From the NCBI RefSeq assembly GCF_040436345.1, contig NC_133227.1, positions 29,019,671 through 29,083,670 on the forward strand: a DNA stretch of 64,000 nucleotides. Direction: 5' to 3'. This DNA comes from Pagrus major (lineage: Eukaryota; Chordata; Actinopteri; Spariformes; Sparidae). The position numbers were made by a program, and so were the translations under genes. Positions 36,346 through 57,930 of this stretch are shown here, piece after piece (position 1 is the stretch's first letter; every line of letters starts with the position of its first letter). The notes beneath the pieces are model-generated. The model had not been told where the DNA came from and did not search any database. It saw nothing but the letters and a program-made list of their open reading frames with translations.

Positions 36346-36784
36346 CTGACCTTTCAGTTATCGTTTTTTTATTATTATTTTTTTTATTTTTTTTAAAGAA
36401 AATAATAATAATCTGACGGTGAAATAATAGATAATAATGACAGAAAAAGAAAACAAATTAAATATATTTTTAAACTATTGAATAAATGAATGCACATTTA
36501 TTTCATGTGAAAACAAAACAAAACAAAACACAAAGTTAAATTAGTGCAACAAATAAGCATAATAAATTAAAAGTATGTTACAAATTATATTCCATTAATG
36601 AGCACTGACATGCCTGAAAAGGAGTAGGAAGAAGTATACACTTATTTAATCCTGCCCCTTCTCCACAACTCGGTACTTAATCATAATTCATTTACTTCCA
36701 TATCTGGACCTGTGAATTCAATATACTGTATGTACAATTAATATATAAATATATTTACATGTGCTGAACACACGTACATATATA

Positions 36785-36925
36785 TACATACACACGTACA
36801 CCCGGGCGAGGCAGATGACCGCCCACCACTGAGTCTGGTTCTGCTCAGGTTTCTTCCTGTTAAAAGGCAGTTTTTCCTCGCCACTGATGCCATGTGCTCG
36901 CTCATGGGGGGAAAGTTGTAAATAA
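36785..36925 (+). repeat. Interspersed retroelement 3' region (CTTCCTGTTAAAAGGCAGTT)
   Basis: CTCAGGTTTCTTCCTGTTAA, AGGCAGTTTTTCCTCGCCAC and GCTCGCTCATGGGGGGAAA form a phrase widely repeated in teleost genomes. It probably derives from a retroelement tail. Confidence 0.65.
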
Positions 36926-36994
36926 ATTAATCAAGAAGTATGGATGAAGGATGAAAACTTTTCTGTTTGCCACTGCCTTTTCTTGAGTTCAGCC

Positions 36995-37145
36995 CTGTGG
37001 GAGCCCCAGCAGCTCAGTTGGCAGAGCGTGTTCCCCATGTACAGAGGCTGTGTCCTCGCCTCAGTGGTCCGGGGTTCAGATCTGACCCGTGGACCTTTGC
37101 TGCTTGTAAACTTGCCTTTACTTGAATGGCTTGCAGTCAGTGTCA
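36995..37145 (+). mobile_element. tRNA-derived SINE
   Basis: CAGCTCAGTTGGCAGAGCGT resembles a tRNA D-arm/A box and GGGGTTCAGATCTGACCC resembles a T-arm/B box, about 55 bp apart. A tRNA-unrelated body follows. It lacks a foldable acceptor stem and so is not a functional tRNA gene. Confidence 0.75.
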
Positions 37146-39399
37146 CCTTCTGGCCAGAGGTTCTGACGGCCCAGCCATGAAGGAGAGTTCAGAATGTGAA
37201 CATCACGCCAAAAAACTTTTCAAACTGCTGAGTCAAGGTCAATAATGAACCGTCAGGCTCAACTGGACTGTACTGAACTGTTTGAGTCTCATGTTGATGA
37301 TCAGAAAGTCCATTATATATTATTAACAAGCTGTTATACAAGTAATGAAACGTCCATTATCATTAATGGTTCATCAAGCATGTCCTAACAACTGGAAACA
37401 TATAACATTATTAGTAACAGCATGTTCTGACTAACACCAGAGATAAGATGCAAAATAAGATAAGATGCTGAAATGTTGGTGCTTGAATGCTCGAGCTGAA
37501 CAGTGATGAAGCTTTGACTCCCTGTGATCAGATGAGGAGGTGCTGAGTCAAGAGGTGGAAACACTTGCAGCTGCTGCTTCTGTCCTCTAGATGTCAGTCT
37601 GGGTCAAACGTATATCTAACAAGCTGCAGACTCATGTTGTTCACCTCAGTTTAGATTTTATTCAGACAGACAGAATAAAATAAACACCAGAGCCCTTATC
37701 TATCAAACTGCTAAAACTGGAATTAAATGAAAGATAGTTACTTTTACTCATCTTATTTCAGGTTTTAGAGACCTCTGGAGGTCTTTCGAGGCCCATTTCA
37801 GCCCTTCTTTATTTTTTACTTTGAGGACATTTTCTCCACTTTTGATACTAAATTCCACTTATTATTTTATTTATGATATTTGGCTTGCTGTGCCTCATCT
37901 ACAGGCAAAATCATCTACAATCAATTCAGTTTTTGTTTCAATTTTAGCCAGCGTCTTCTTATTTCATCCCTATTTGTCTACTATACTAATACATAGATTG
38001 ATATTATTTTTGCCTGCTGATTACTGGTGGAAAAAAGACTTCACGTAAATATAAAATGTCCTTTTAAAAAGCTTTTATTTTAAGATGTAACGGTCTGTGG
38101 CTGATTCAACTGACAGTGTATTCTGCTGGTGATGCTGTTACTCTGTGTTATTGTGATAACCTGAAAAAAAAGTTACAAGGTGGCTGTTAAATTTTAACCT
38201 GAACACTAAGTGCCCTTTATTATGAGCTCACAAAATGGATGATTTATTACACACCCAAGTTTCAAAAGGACAACAAAGAGTTAACTCAATAACACATACG
38301 TTATCAGTTCTTTTGATGCTATATCAACAAAATATGACTTCATGTAGTACAATCTTTAAAGCGAGCAACTTCCTTCACTTCACTTTGGGTGACGGGTGTT
38401 TTGAGCCGTCATCTTTGAAAAAATAATCTATCTTTTACATGTTTCTGCATTAGCGTCCAACTAACAAGCTCTAATGTTCTCATGTTGATTGTTTTTACTC
38501 GCTAAACTGTCTTCAGCACCAACTTTATATCTATATTTATCACACTTGTGGTCCATTTATGCATTTCATCCAATATTACACCCCCTTTTTCAAAACAGGA
38601 TGTTACATTACGTGCTGTTTACTTGTTTATATAATCAGTAATGGTGTTCAGTGCTTCCTGGTTTGGGTAAGAGGCCTGTCAGCCGTTGCAGCTCTGAAAA
38701 GTTTAGTTCAGCTGAAGACTCTGAAGGAGGATTGTCTCCAAGTAAAAGTTTGGTCCGAAGAGTGAGTTTCCAGGAGAGGCCATCACTGAGGGACAGATAC
38801 AGATCAATAACTCTATTATCCCTCCGCCTGATATGCGCTGCTGTCGTCAATCTGCGCAGCAAAACAGTGAACGTCACTCTTAATGCACCTTTAATGCACC
38901 GTGGTGCTTTCATTGATCCGTGCAGGGAAATCCACTTTCTGCAGAATGAGAGATGAGCCACAAAGAGCTGCAGCCCTGAGTCAGTAATGTATTGATCTCT
39001 GGATTTGTAACAGTGCATTAATTCTGTATAAAACATCCAGACATATCAAGGCATTTTTAAACCAGAAGAGGAACTGGATTTCATTCAGACTGTATTGATT
39101 CAAATATTGTGATCTGCATTATGTCATTGTCATTGGACGTCTTTATTGGCTAGATAATTAGCACTTTATTAATCAGGTATAGAGTTGTAATCAAACAAAC
39201 ATGGAAGTCAGGGTCCATTGTGTCAACCCTCCTGTGTTTACAGCCAACGTCAAAACTCTCTTGGGAATTATTAAAATATCAACATATGATTTCTTTTCTG
39301 GACATAAATGGATCACATCAACAGGAATTGTAAATCATAATATAATTGTAACGTTTGAAATATTTCTGAAAATCAAAATAGTAACTTTGATTATTGCAC

Positions 39400-39552
39400 T
39401 CACATCCAGTCTGATCCAGATATAATTACGAAAGGTGTTCCACAAGGTTTCGTTTTGGGACTCTTGCCTTTTGTAATATATATTAACAATGATTGGGACA
39501 AGTACAAATTCTGCAAGTACCATCTGTATGCAGATGATACAGTCATGTACTT
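39400..39552 (+). pseudogene. LINE reverse-transcriptase fragment (GVPQG and YADD motifs)
   Basis: One reading frame from 39434 gives GVPQGFVLGLLPFVIYINND and then YADDTVMY (39527-39550). These are the GxPQGxxLGP and YADD palm motifs of non-LTR retrotransposon reverse transcriptases. The catalytic Asp pair is intact, but P and L are swapped in the LGPLLF block, the spacer between the motifs is short, and the frame soon ends. It is a decayed, truncated copy. Confidence 0.85.
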
Positions 39553-40559
39553 CGGCCACATGCAAAAAAAAGTCCTGTTTTTAGGTCTCACTTTGATCTC
39601 AATGTAACTTTCTAGTAAAATAAAAGTTATATATGTTTTTTTAGGAAAAAATAATTTTGTCTTTAAAATGTGAAAAACAACAAAGAAACAAACAACAAAA
39701 AATGACAGACCAATTAAGGAGATTGGCAATAGCAAAAAGCCATTAGGTTGTGGCAATATTAAAGCTGTATCCAGCTATGTTAGCCAATATTTAACCACGC
39801 TAGTACATAACAGGCTACCATTAGCTTATTTTTCTTAAGCATTTTTAGCTTATACTCTTGGAGCAGCGAAATCCAACAGTGGAGCTGAGCCGGACATGTC
39901 CCAAAATGGCAACCGCACAGGATAAAACCCTTTAATTTGGATATAAATCTAGATTTTCTATAAAAACTGTGGGAATGACAGCCCTCTTTTCACTAGAATA
40001 AATAAACCGGCCTAGCGTCCAACAATGACAAGGCCGTAGCAACAATTTTATGTTGTGATAGATGACAGTGGTGGTAGATAAAATACATTTTAAATAAAGC
40101 TTTACTAGTTTTTTCAGGTGTTTGAATCCACATTTCACAGTTTAAAACCTCAGTTATCTCACGTAACAGCTCCAGAAAAAGCTACAAATTGGACCTTGAG
40201 TTTTGTTTAGCTTATTTTGTGATTTTTTCCCCCAACAAAGTCCAGAAAAAACTTTCACAATTAACAAAACTGCAGGACTTTTTGTATGCAAAGCTAAAAT
40301 TTACCAAATTATATTAGCATTTAGCAGCTAGCCATATGAGGCTCTGGGATGCTAATAACCAATTAACAATGTTAAAATACTGAAAAGATCATAATTAGCC
40401 TTCTACCGAGCGCATCCTTTAAGACACGTCAACTCCAGATTAATTATGTTTTAGCTTTTTTTTTTTAGCAAAAATCACCATGGAGCTAACTTAGCTAGCT
40501 TAAGAAACGATGCAGCAGAGTGAGAGGTCTGTCTGTGATATCATGCTCTCTGTTTCGAA

Positions 40560-40849
40560 CCAGAGTGAGACGTCTGTGCTTCTTCCTGCTCTCTGACGGC
40601 AGCTTCAGGGCGGAGAGATGGAGGGAGGAGGAGGAGGAGGAGAAAAGGAGGAGAGGAGGAGGAGTGCGGGCTGTTACCGGACAGGACTGTTAGCCGAAGC
40701 GGAGGGCTGATTTTTCTCCTCCTTGGCCGGGCGGTGGGAGGTGGTGGTGGTCGGTGTTTAGAGAGGATAAACTGAGCTTGAAGGAGGAGGAGGAGGGAGA
40801 ACCTGGAGCTCCGTCTGCCGCCGCTGCTGTGACCCCAGACAGCATCAAC
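40560..40849 (+). promoter_or_regulatory. grk6: grk6 5' UTR and proximal promoter
   Basis: A purine-biased GGAGGAGG-rich segment followed by GC-rich sequence up to the ATG. There is no TATA box. A frame without stops extends upstream in phase with the ATG, but only GTG and no ATG is found there, so the canonical start at 40850 (AACATGG context) is retained. Confidence 0.45.
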
Positions 40850-50006
<9,157 letters not shown>

Positions 50007-50264
50007 TGACACTCCTTTTTTGGCAAATAGCATGTTGGCTGTTTTGTGGTCGGTGGAGATAAGTTCCTCGGCAGCAGGGGTGCCCGGACCTTTTCCTTTC
50101 GAAAGGTTAAAACTGAAACTTAATGGCAAACACACTAACTGATACCAGGAAGCCAAGTTCCCTTAACTAACTGACTCCCTGTGCAAAGTGTCACTGCCAC
50201 GCTCCGTCTATGAGAAATAATCAATAATTAGGTATCTTACACATCATATAAGGTCCCAGAACAC

Positions 50265-50435
50265 TGTTTGAAGCTAGAAAAGTGGCAGGGTCCGCCACAT
50301 ATAAACAAAGTAAAACGGTATAAATGGTGTTGTCCTTTAAGGTCAGTTGAAAAAACAAATAATCAGTTAATGAGCGTCTTTCTCTTCTGATTAAAATGTC
50401 CTCCTCAAAACTACAGAGTGCACCTTTAAACTGTA
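50265..50435. repeat. Interspersed repeat with GGCAGGGTCCGCCAC core
   Basis: The second copy of the 21550-21875 family, sharing GCTAGAAAAGTGGCAGGGTC, CGCCACATATAAACAAAGTA and GTCCTTTAAGGTCAGTT. Confidence 0.8.
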
Positions 50436-52260
50436 TACAATTAGTGGAGTTACCCTTTAAATTGCACTTAAAAAATTATGTCGTCCAAACGTTTGTTTTC
50501 AATGTAATAAACGGTCATTAGCAGTTTGCATCTGAGACGCTATATGTGCAAGATTTTATCAAGCAAGCTTAAACCATATAGATTAAATAATGCTACATTT
50601 CGTGAGTGTTTTCTTACTTTTAGATTAGTTCAGGGAAGTGAGTTGTGTGGTAGTGACAGACCGACAGATAGACAGTGTGTGTGTGCAGATACTGTTTGAG
50701 TTCACAAATGAAAACTTAACTGCATGAAATTGTAGTTTTAGGGTGAATTTTCCCTTTAAGTAGCAGCATCTGAGTCTTTTTCTCTTTGGAGGGAAAAGTC
50801 CCAACAACCAGACTGGGATATTAATGTACTGTATAATTTACTACCCAGGTCGGCTCTATGTATAGCTCTTTTTTATGGAGCGAATCATCCGTAATATTCA
50901 TGATTTGAACGGAGGATGTTTGTACGGTGGTCCCTGAGGGTCAAAACACTTCAGAAAACAAAACAAGCACACAACACACTGTGTCCTCCAGCGCTTCAGT
51001 CACATAGCTTGGCTATTTCTGGAGGAACAGATACTGAAACATGATCTAATCAATGTATTATGTTTCACTTGGTTTACATGATCAGTGTTGATTTTTCATT
51101 TCCTCCGTGTAGCTTCACAAAAATAGACACCCAGTCATCGTTACGCTGCATATCCATGGACCTCATGTCACTTATATAACCAGGAGAAAATGATGGTTAC
51201 AGTCTGTGCTTTAGCCTTTAGCTGCACACAAGTACTTCATTTAAATGTTGTTCGTTAAGAATTAGTTCACATGTAGCTCCTTCTAAAACCGCATATTGTT
51301 GCTTTTTTGTGTCTGTGTATGTACGGATCAGGAAAACGGGACACTTCCTGTTAGTAAGTGAGCTGTACAGGTGTTAAAAGGTGCGTTTTTCACTTTGGAC
51401 AGTCTTAATGATGATCTCAGTTAACCGGCTCCGATGTTCACTTTTTGCGACGTGCTGGTCTGATTGATTACCAGGAGGGAAGCGCACTGATGTTGAGGCG
51501 GGAGGTTCGACTCCACCATGTAGCTTTTGCTTGTCGCTCCGACATCAATAGCGAACAATGAAAAGACGTTTAGAAAGACGTAGCAAAAACGTTCATTCTG
51601 GCTCAAATGTGGACGTCTTTTCATCGTCCACAAAGGCTGACATCTTCCGGATATGTTTTGCTCAGTGGGTCAGCTGTCTTCTACGTTGTCAGTCATGTTG
51701 TAGTTTAGAGGTTTTACTTTTTGGCCTTATCAGCTGAACTACTTCGTCAGGATGAACCTGTTGGTCTCAACTTACATGTAAAAGCATAACTGATTTTAAA
51801 CCAGGAGGGGAAAGTACGAACAATAATCTCCAGCTCTTTGGATCTGAAAATGTTTACATGTGAACTTTTCAGTAATGATATAAAACACAACTCAGCAGGA
51901 ATCCCAGACCAATAATTATACTTAATTTATTTACATTTTAAAATACAGTCATCAATTAATTTTATGATATTTTTCCATATTTTTACAGCCGGTATTCTTG
52001 ATTTCAGGTGCAGGATTTTTTAAAATTGTCGTCTATTCTTAACTCAACTATGTCGCTTTCAATAATTTGCACTTTTTAGTATGTTTCTGTTTTTGATATT
52101 TATTTTCTTATTTTGGTATTTTTTGATATACTTTCATTTTAATTCTGTGCTGAGCCTCTGAAACGAAATTTCGTTCTGTGTTCATTTGTTGCTCACAGAG
52201 TCAGTCTAAGGATTTACTATTTTATAGTGCTTTTTTTTGTCATTGACTGATCGAGGTGCA

Positions 52261-52261
<1 letters not shown>

Positions 52262-52327
<66 letters not shown>
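52262..52327. repeat. (AAT)n microsatellite
   Basis: Twenty-two perfect AAT units. Confidence 0.97.
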
Positions 52328-52329
<2 letters not shown>

Positions 52330-53744
52330 TAGTAAAACAATAATAAGAAATAAAACAATTAAATTAAATCAGGGAATTCAAGAGGATTCAAACAAGAAGA
52401 ATAAAATATGGAGATAAAACAAAATATAAAAGTGCAACATTAACCATTAGAATTTACGTTATATAAAAAACGTTGTCTTTTGTAATCATTTCTACTGCTT
52501 CCCGTTCAAGACTTGAGCGTTGTTCTAACTTCTCTTTTTTTTTTCCTTTTCACTTTTTCTTTCCCGTTTCTCCCAAAGGACTCTCAGCTGCTCTGTCATG
52601 TGCATCCAGCGAAAAACTCAAATTTAGCTGTCACGCTTGACGCTCTGTTCAAAGACAAGCAGATAAAAATCTGTCCCGACTTGACTCCTCTTTTTAAAGT
52701 AAAAGAGCAAATCATTCATGCAGTTCAGGAAAAAATCAAGCACATGATAACTCTGAATGCACACGGGCTGGAACGAAAAACTAGTCTTGCTCAAGTGGTA
52801 CCGCAGAGGAAACTGTGGCCTCTGCAGAAAAGAGGAAGCAGACTTTTGTTTTTGCTGTTTCAAACAGCAGTATCGTTACTTTCGTTTTAACAGGTGACAG
52901 CTCAGAGTTTATGCAGATAGAAGAAGTCAGAGACACGAGCGGGAGAGGATGGGAGCGAAAGTGCAGGGACGAGATGACGGGAACATCTCAGAATAAAGAA
53001 TGTAAAATCAAATCTCACTCATTAACACACAAATGTGGTTTAGTGCCCCTTTTAATTCAATCGAGCCAAATCCAATATTAAATAAAACATTTATTTTTAG
53101 TTGGATGCCCATCATTGATATTTTTTGGCTATTTCAGACCTGATAGCACAACTGCTCTTTTGTGCTGATTTAAGAAAAAGTCACAGCTCTCTTAGCGCAC
53201 AACTCTTACATAAAAGACACCGGTTGTTATAAAGAGTTTTTTTATAACTGGTTTTATTCCTGCTGCCTTCGAGGTCTCATGTGTTGACTTTGACACTGGG
53301 TGCACACACACAACACATCCTCCTTCGTCTTCTGTCTTTGGTTGTTTTATGGCTTTGTGCAGCTCAGCAGCTACCGTGCTGTAGTGTACAATACATGTCT
53401 GTGATAATGTAGAGCTGCCGCCTTTGATGATCGTAACCACAGCCAGGAAGTGAATAAGACGCTTCAGTGTGAGCGAGAGACACAGAGAGCATGAGACACG
53501 TAAACTGTTGTGGGAAGCCAGTGGGGGATTATATTCATGTTCCTGCTTGTTGCTTTGGTTTGAGGGGTGGAGAAGGTGTCGGGCCTCCAATCCTGCAGAT
53601 CAGATCAGGACTTTCTAGATCCAAATCCAGCTCGAGTCTGTGAGACGCAGAGGAATGTGAAGAATGTGAGTGTGAGGACGATCCTGAATCTCTGCTGCAC
53701 GTTTACTTTTTAATGTTTTTGTGCGTTATGTTTTCGTGTCGTCC

Positions 53745-54050
53745 GTCCGTCTTGTGAGCATGTTATCTCGAGAACGCCTCAAGGAAGTGTCTTCAAATTT
53801 GGCACAAACGTCCACTCAGACTGAAGAGTGAACTGATTGGATTTTGGGGGTCAAAGGTTAAGCTTAATGTGAGCTCACAGACACACATTTTTGGCCAGTA
53901 GTCAACAATTCATGTGATTATCATGACACAGTTTTACTCAAACGTCTAAAAGGATAAAATGATGCCGTGAAGAATTTTTTTATCCAAAACATCAAAAGGT
54001 CAACCTCACTATGACATCATATTGTGCAAAAAATGGCGATTATTCAGTGT
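53745..54050. repeat. Interspersed repeat (TTTGGCACAAACGTC type)
   Basis: TTATCTCGAGAACGCCTCAA, CTTCAAATTTGGCACAAACG, CACTCAGACTGAAGAGTGAA and GATTTTGGGGGTCAAAGGTT. It belongs to the same family as 49165-49330. Confidence 0.75.
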
Positions 54051-54634
54051 CACAGCTGGTGTGTGGAGGCGAACAGCTGCGGGAAGTTGGATTGTGTACA
54101 TTACACCAATACAACCGTCTGTTCATTGATTTATGGTATTTATTTTTAATTTACCTTCTTATCCTTTTCGGTAAAGGGTTACGGAGGCTTTTTTTAAATT
54201 AATTGCTTATTTTTCAATTATATTTTTATTTACTTTAATGATCCTTATTTGCTTCTCAGCTGTATTACCTTTTCCTACAGTTGTGACTTACAGAAAGCAT
54301 TCATGTTTAAGAAATGAAGTTATGTATAAATGAAGGTATTGGTTGTTTGGACCACGTGGTAACTAAATAAAAAGAGAATTTAAAAAAAACCACCTGCAAG
54401 GTCGTAGTACTTGTTTTGCATACAGCACCGGTGCTAAAGAGGGTAAAAGTTCATGAGCATCATGAGTAAAAATATCTGTTACCGTCTCTAAAAACAAGAA
54501 GTGCAGTTCATCACTCTTTTCTATTAATTAAGTTTCATTTCCCCCCAAAATTATAACCAAAATAATATCACGACTGCCATTTTACAATGTAGTAAGAAAA
54601 AAATAATAAGATAAATACAAATAGATGCATAAGT

Positions 54635-54740
54635 AACTAGAATGGCACTCAATAGAGTGCATACCTTCACCAAGGCCCAATCCGTCTCTTTATCTCGATC
54701 CACACTGAATACCTAACTGTGTTTGTATCAATAACACATT
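54635..54740. repeat. Interspersed repeat fragment (ACTAGAATGGCACTCAATAG)
   Basis: AACTAGAATGGCACTCAATA then GAGTGCATACCTTCACCAAG and GCCCAAT. It is the 5' part of the 44985 family. Confidence 0.75.
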
Positions 54741-54854
54741 TTTATTAGTTATTTTAGTACTATATGTTCAGAACTCAAAAGAAAAGATGAGTCAACAACA
54801 AGCGACTGCATCATTTTATTTAACTGTAATCTCTTATCGTTATCTTTCAGCACT

Positions 54855-54856
<2 letters not shown>

Positions 54857-54894
<38 letters not shown>

Positions 54895-54922
54895 GTGTGC
54901 GTGCGTGTGTGTGTGTGTGTGT
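54857..54922. repeat. (GT)n/(GTGC) microsatellite
   Basis: Thirty-three GT-type dinucleotides with three GC interruptions. Confidence 0.96.
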
Positions 54923-55477
54923 TCTGCTCTAAACCGATCAACTGGTTTGACCCTTTTAAGGTTAACCAAAGCAGCATGTGATGTCTGTGTGATGTGAAAT
55001 ATTACCACTATCATGAAGTTTACATCAGCGTTCCCATCCACTGGAGGTCTGTTTGTGTCGCCGCACGCAGCGGGCTCGTGGTGTACGTCCATACATGGCA
55101 CCACGGCCGGGCGGAGTAAACACACAGGCCACATTGTTAGGAGGACATCCATTAAAGAAGATGCATTAAGGGCCCGGCTGATGAAGACCGGTGATAAAGC
55201 CTGTACTGCCTTGAGGTACAGTGTGGCGACAGGCTGACTGGAGGCAGGTTGGAGCCACAGGGATGAGATTATGTACAGTATGTGTTTGTTGGACTTTTAC
55301 ACCAATTAGTCCACAAGGACATGAAACAAATCGGTAACTAATCCCCCACTTCACTCTGCAGTAACTTCTCTAGGCGCACTGTTGAACCCAAGTCCAGTTA
55401 GTCGTTCTGGTGGCTCGACTATCACTTCACTGCTGTGTTTGTTTCTTATCCTTATATATGTTTGTATTTGTGTTTGG

Positions 55478-55963
55478 TAGGCGTGTAAGGATACGTCGAT
55501 CCGGATCGATTTAATGATCAACGATCCAAAGTGAAAACATCGATTCATATCGCCGCCATCGTTAAGATGCGCCTTTATTTTTAGATTCTCATGGCACGTC
55601 TGTGTTGCCGTTTCCGTCCATGCGTGGCTCCTTTCTGAACAGTGAAAGGATGGGACATACTGATGCTTTGTTTTTTATTACAAAGAATAGATTGTTTTCC
55701 ATTTAAATGTCTATAACCACTGATAAAATCATATTTCCCCTGAAGAGTTCAGTAATAAAACTATCAAATCCTATTTAAGTTGCTTTTTGTGAGCTGATAT
55801 AAATGTAACTGATTGTTTTAAATGTGCATATGATGTCATCTCATATCGATCGCAGGCCCCTGTATCGAATCGAAATCGTATCGTGATATCGTCAAATATC
55901 TTATCGTTGTCCAAAGAATCAATATAATATCGTATCGTGATGAAACCTGGATTTACACCCCTA
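55478..55963. mobile_element. hAT-like non-autonomous element with 8 bp target duplication
   Basis: The left terminus TAGGCGTGTAA and right terminus TTACACCCCTA are inverted partners with one mismatch. The 8 bp flanks GTGTTTGG (55470-55477) and GCGTTTTG (55964-55971) agree at 6 of 8 positions, as expected for a decayed hAT target-site duplication. The interior is rich in ATCGTATCG-type motifs and encodes no transposase. The 88-residue open frame on the minus strand is a by-product of these motifs. Confidence 0.75.
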
Positions 55964-55984
55964 GCGTTTTGTATGTTTCGTATG

Positions 55985-56040
55985 AGCTTCTGGATGTCTA
56001 AATTTCCCTCGGGATCAATAAAGTATGATCTATCCATCTA
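55985..56040 (+). repeat. LINE 3' tail (CCCTCGGGATCAATAAAGTA)
   Basis: AAATTTCCCTCGGGATCAAT then AAAGTATGATCTATCCATC is the typical 3' end of a teleost LINE, with a degenerate tandem TATC tail. It directly follows the hAT-like element. Confidence 0.7.
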
Positions 56041-57009
56041 AAGAAGGTTTTCAGAAGTGAAAATCTTCCCTTTCATTTTGAACCTGATTCTGTTTTTAGT
56101 ATCGAGCTCTCATCCTGCAGAGCGCAGAGCAGAGGTGGAACGAGTAACTCCTACATACACTCACTCAGGTTCTGTTTTTTATAATGATTTTGAGGTGCTC
56201 GATGCTTTTCTGTTGTAGATTACTGATCAGGTATCAGGTGCTGCTGATACTGACCAAATTCACTTATGGGATATTGGACTAATTGATCCACATACTGATC
56301 CAGATTCCATACTCTGATTGGTTGATTGTGAATTTCCCATTGAACTTGATTTGTTCAGGTTTTTCTAAACATTAAAAGGAGTTGCCATGTCAGTTAGCTC
56401 CTCTGCATCCTATATGAAGCCTTGTTAGACATGTGTTTAGTGCGTGTTAGCAGTGTCATTGTGAGCACGAGTGTCCATGATATTATCTGTGATCAGAAAA
56501 TGAAACGATTCCTCTAAAACATATGTAATGTTTTTAACAGCTTAAGTTGTGCAAAAAGTTTACATCCAAGCATGATACATACTCTGGACAGAATTACATG
56601 TGGAAAAATGGAAAAAAGGCACATTGGATAATGCTCCCATAAACATTTATTACCTCCATCTGATGTTTCGTATGAAACTGTCTCACAGGCCGGATCTGGC
56701 CCCTGACTCTTGGTCCCATGAGTTTAACTTTACAGTACTTAACTTCTCTGACCTGTGTGACATAAGTTTCCATGTGTGCAGCATCGTTCAGGCTGCTCCT
56801 CACTAGAGTCATTCTTAGGTCTTTAATGTTATTAGAATTTGAACAAAGTTATGCAGCCAACTTATGAAATGGTCTAAAAAAAGAGAGAAAATGAGGACAA
56901 GAGCATGCAAGAGAAGAAGAAAACTACCCAGAGAGATACTTTACAGACAGATCTCCCCCTCTGCACGTCTGGTTTCCAACATGTATTTACAGGTTTTCTC
57001 ATAAATAAC

Positions 57010-57930
57010 AGGGGACAGCTTTAGGGCCAGTCAGTTCGCACCTGGCATTAACATGATTGGATCTCACTCCCTCACTCTCTGCGGATAAACGTGTACATCA
57101 CTGGTCAAATGGATCTGATTTTTTGCACAAATATAAAAATATTGTCATGTAGAACATTTGCCGAATTAACAAGAAGGCCCAAATAGTTAATAATGAGTTG
57201 TATTCAGCATTTCACAATGTTTAGAAATTTTCTCCTGACTCAACAACTCACAAAATTGAGTGATTTTCAAAGGGAGTCTGGGGCCTTACTCCACAGACAT
57301 CAAAGAAGTAGCCTATATTGGTTACTGTGTACTGTATTTGTAAAATTCGACATGTTTTCTGTCAAAAAACTGTTGTCTTTTTTTGTATAGTTAGTGTAAA
57401 TGATGAAACCAGTTAAAACTGTGTGTTAGAAAGCAGACAGGCTGGTACAGCGGTTCTGCGACAAACTGACACTTTTTACAAGGAAAGAAACAACTTTGTG
57501 TATTGCATTTAATGCCGAATTTACGGGAAGCCGTGAATGATTTTGAATTTGCCGTAACACAACACACGAAACACAAGTTTTTAGTTTTTTTTTGCACAAC
57601 AACTCTTAAAATCATGCAATTTGTTAAGGGGGTCTTGGGGATATCGATTCCTAGTTGTAATAGTGTGTTCACCAACATCTGCTGCGAGCATTGGCAGGTT
57701 AAGAGAACCATTCTGCCTGTTGTTGTGGCGACTTCTTCTTCTTGATTCGTGGAGGACGTCAGTTGAGTAGGCGGGTCTCCGGTGTTGCTCAGGACACACA
57801 TGTGTACACACTGCTGAAAGGATGTGGTCACATACGGCCCAGACCACCCTTGCAACTGGTTTGAGTGATCGTGTCTCAGATGTGTCCTTGATGGTGCTCA
57901 CACCTGTACTGTGCTGACCACTTGTGTCTT
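57010..57930 (+). mobile_element. Composite non-autonomous DNA element, second copy
   Basis: The left part has CGCACCTGGCATTAACATGA. The right part has ACGGCCCAGACC and GCTCACACCTGTACTGTG, matching the inverted 10490-10590 segment. It contains two internal units (57145-57290 and 57475-57650) with GCCGAATTAACAAGAAGGCC, CTCAACAACTCACAAAATTG and GGGAGTCTGGGG. It shares its architecture with 10430-11110. Confidence 0.62.

Larger units (their letters stand above)
36346..40560. other. nop16-grk6 intergenic interval
   Basis: A 4.2 kb gap between the divergent nop16 and grk6. It contains a poly-T/A tract near 36365-36400, a LINE/SINE tail cluster at 36785-37145 and a LINE reverse-transcriptase fossil at 39400. 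HIGD2A, the next gene in human, was looked for and not seen. Confidence 0.75.

Noticed and set aside
37005..37090. Possible tRNA gene
   Set aside because: A- and B-box-like sequences are present but no acceptor stem or anticodon arm can be formed, so it is a SINE head.
38651..38956. 101-residue plus-strand frame with RRVSFQERPS
   Set aside because: No splice signals in a sensible frame, overlapping minus-strand frame, and no family recognised.
40754..40849. In-frame N-terminal extension of grk6
   Set aside because: It starts with GTG, not ATG. The GRK N-terminus must be free to form the receptor-docking helix, and all known family members start at MELEN.
55771..56037. 88-residue minus-strand frame
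   Set aside because: Lies across the ATCG-rich interior of the hAT-like element and the LINE tail. No transposase motifs.
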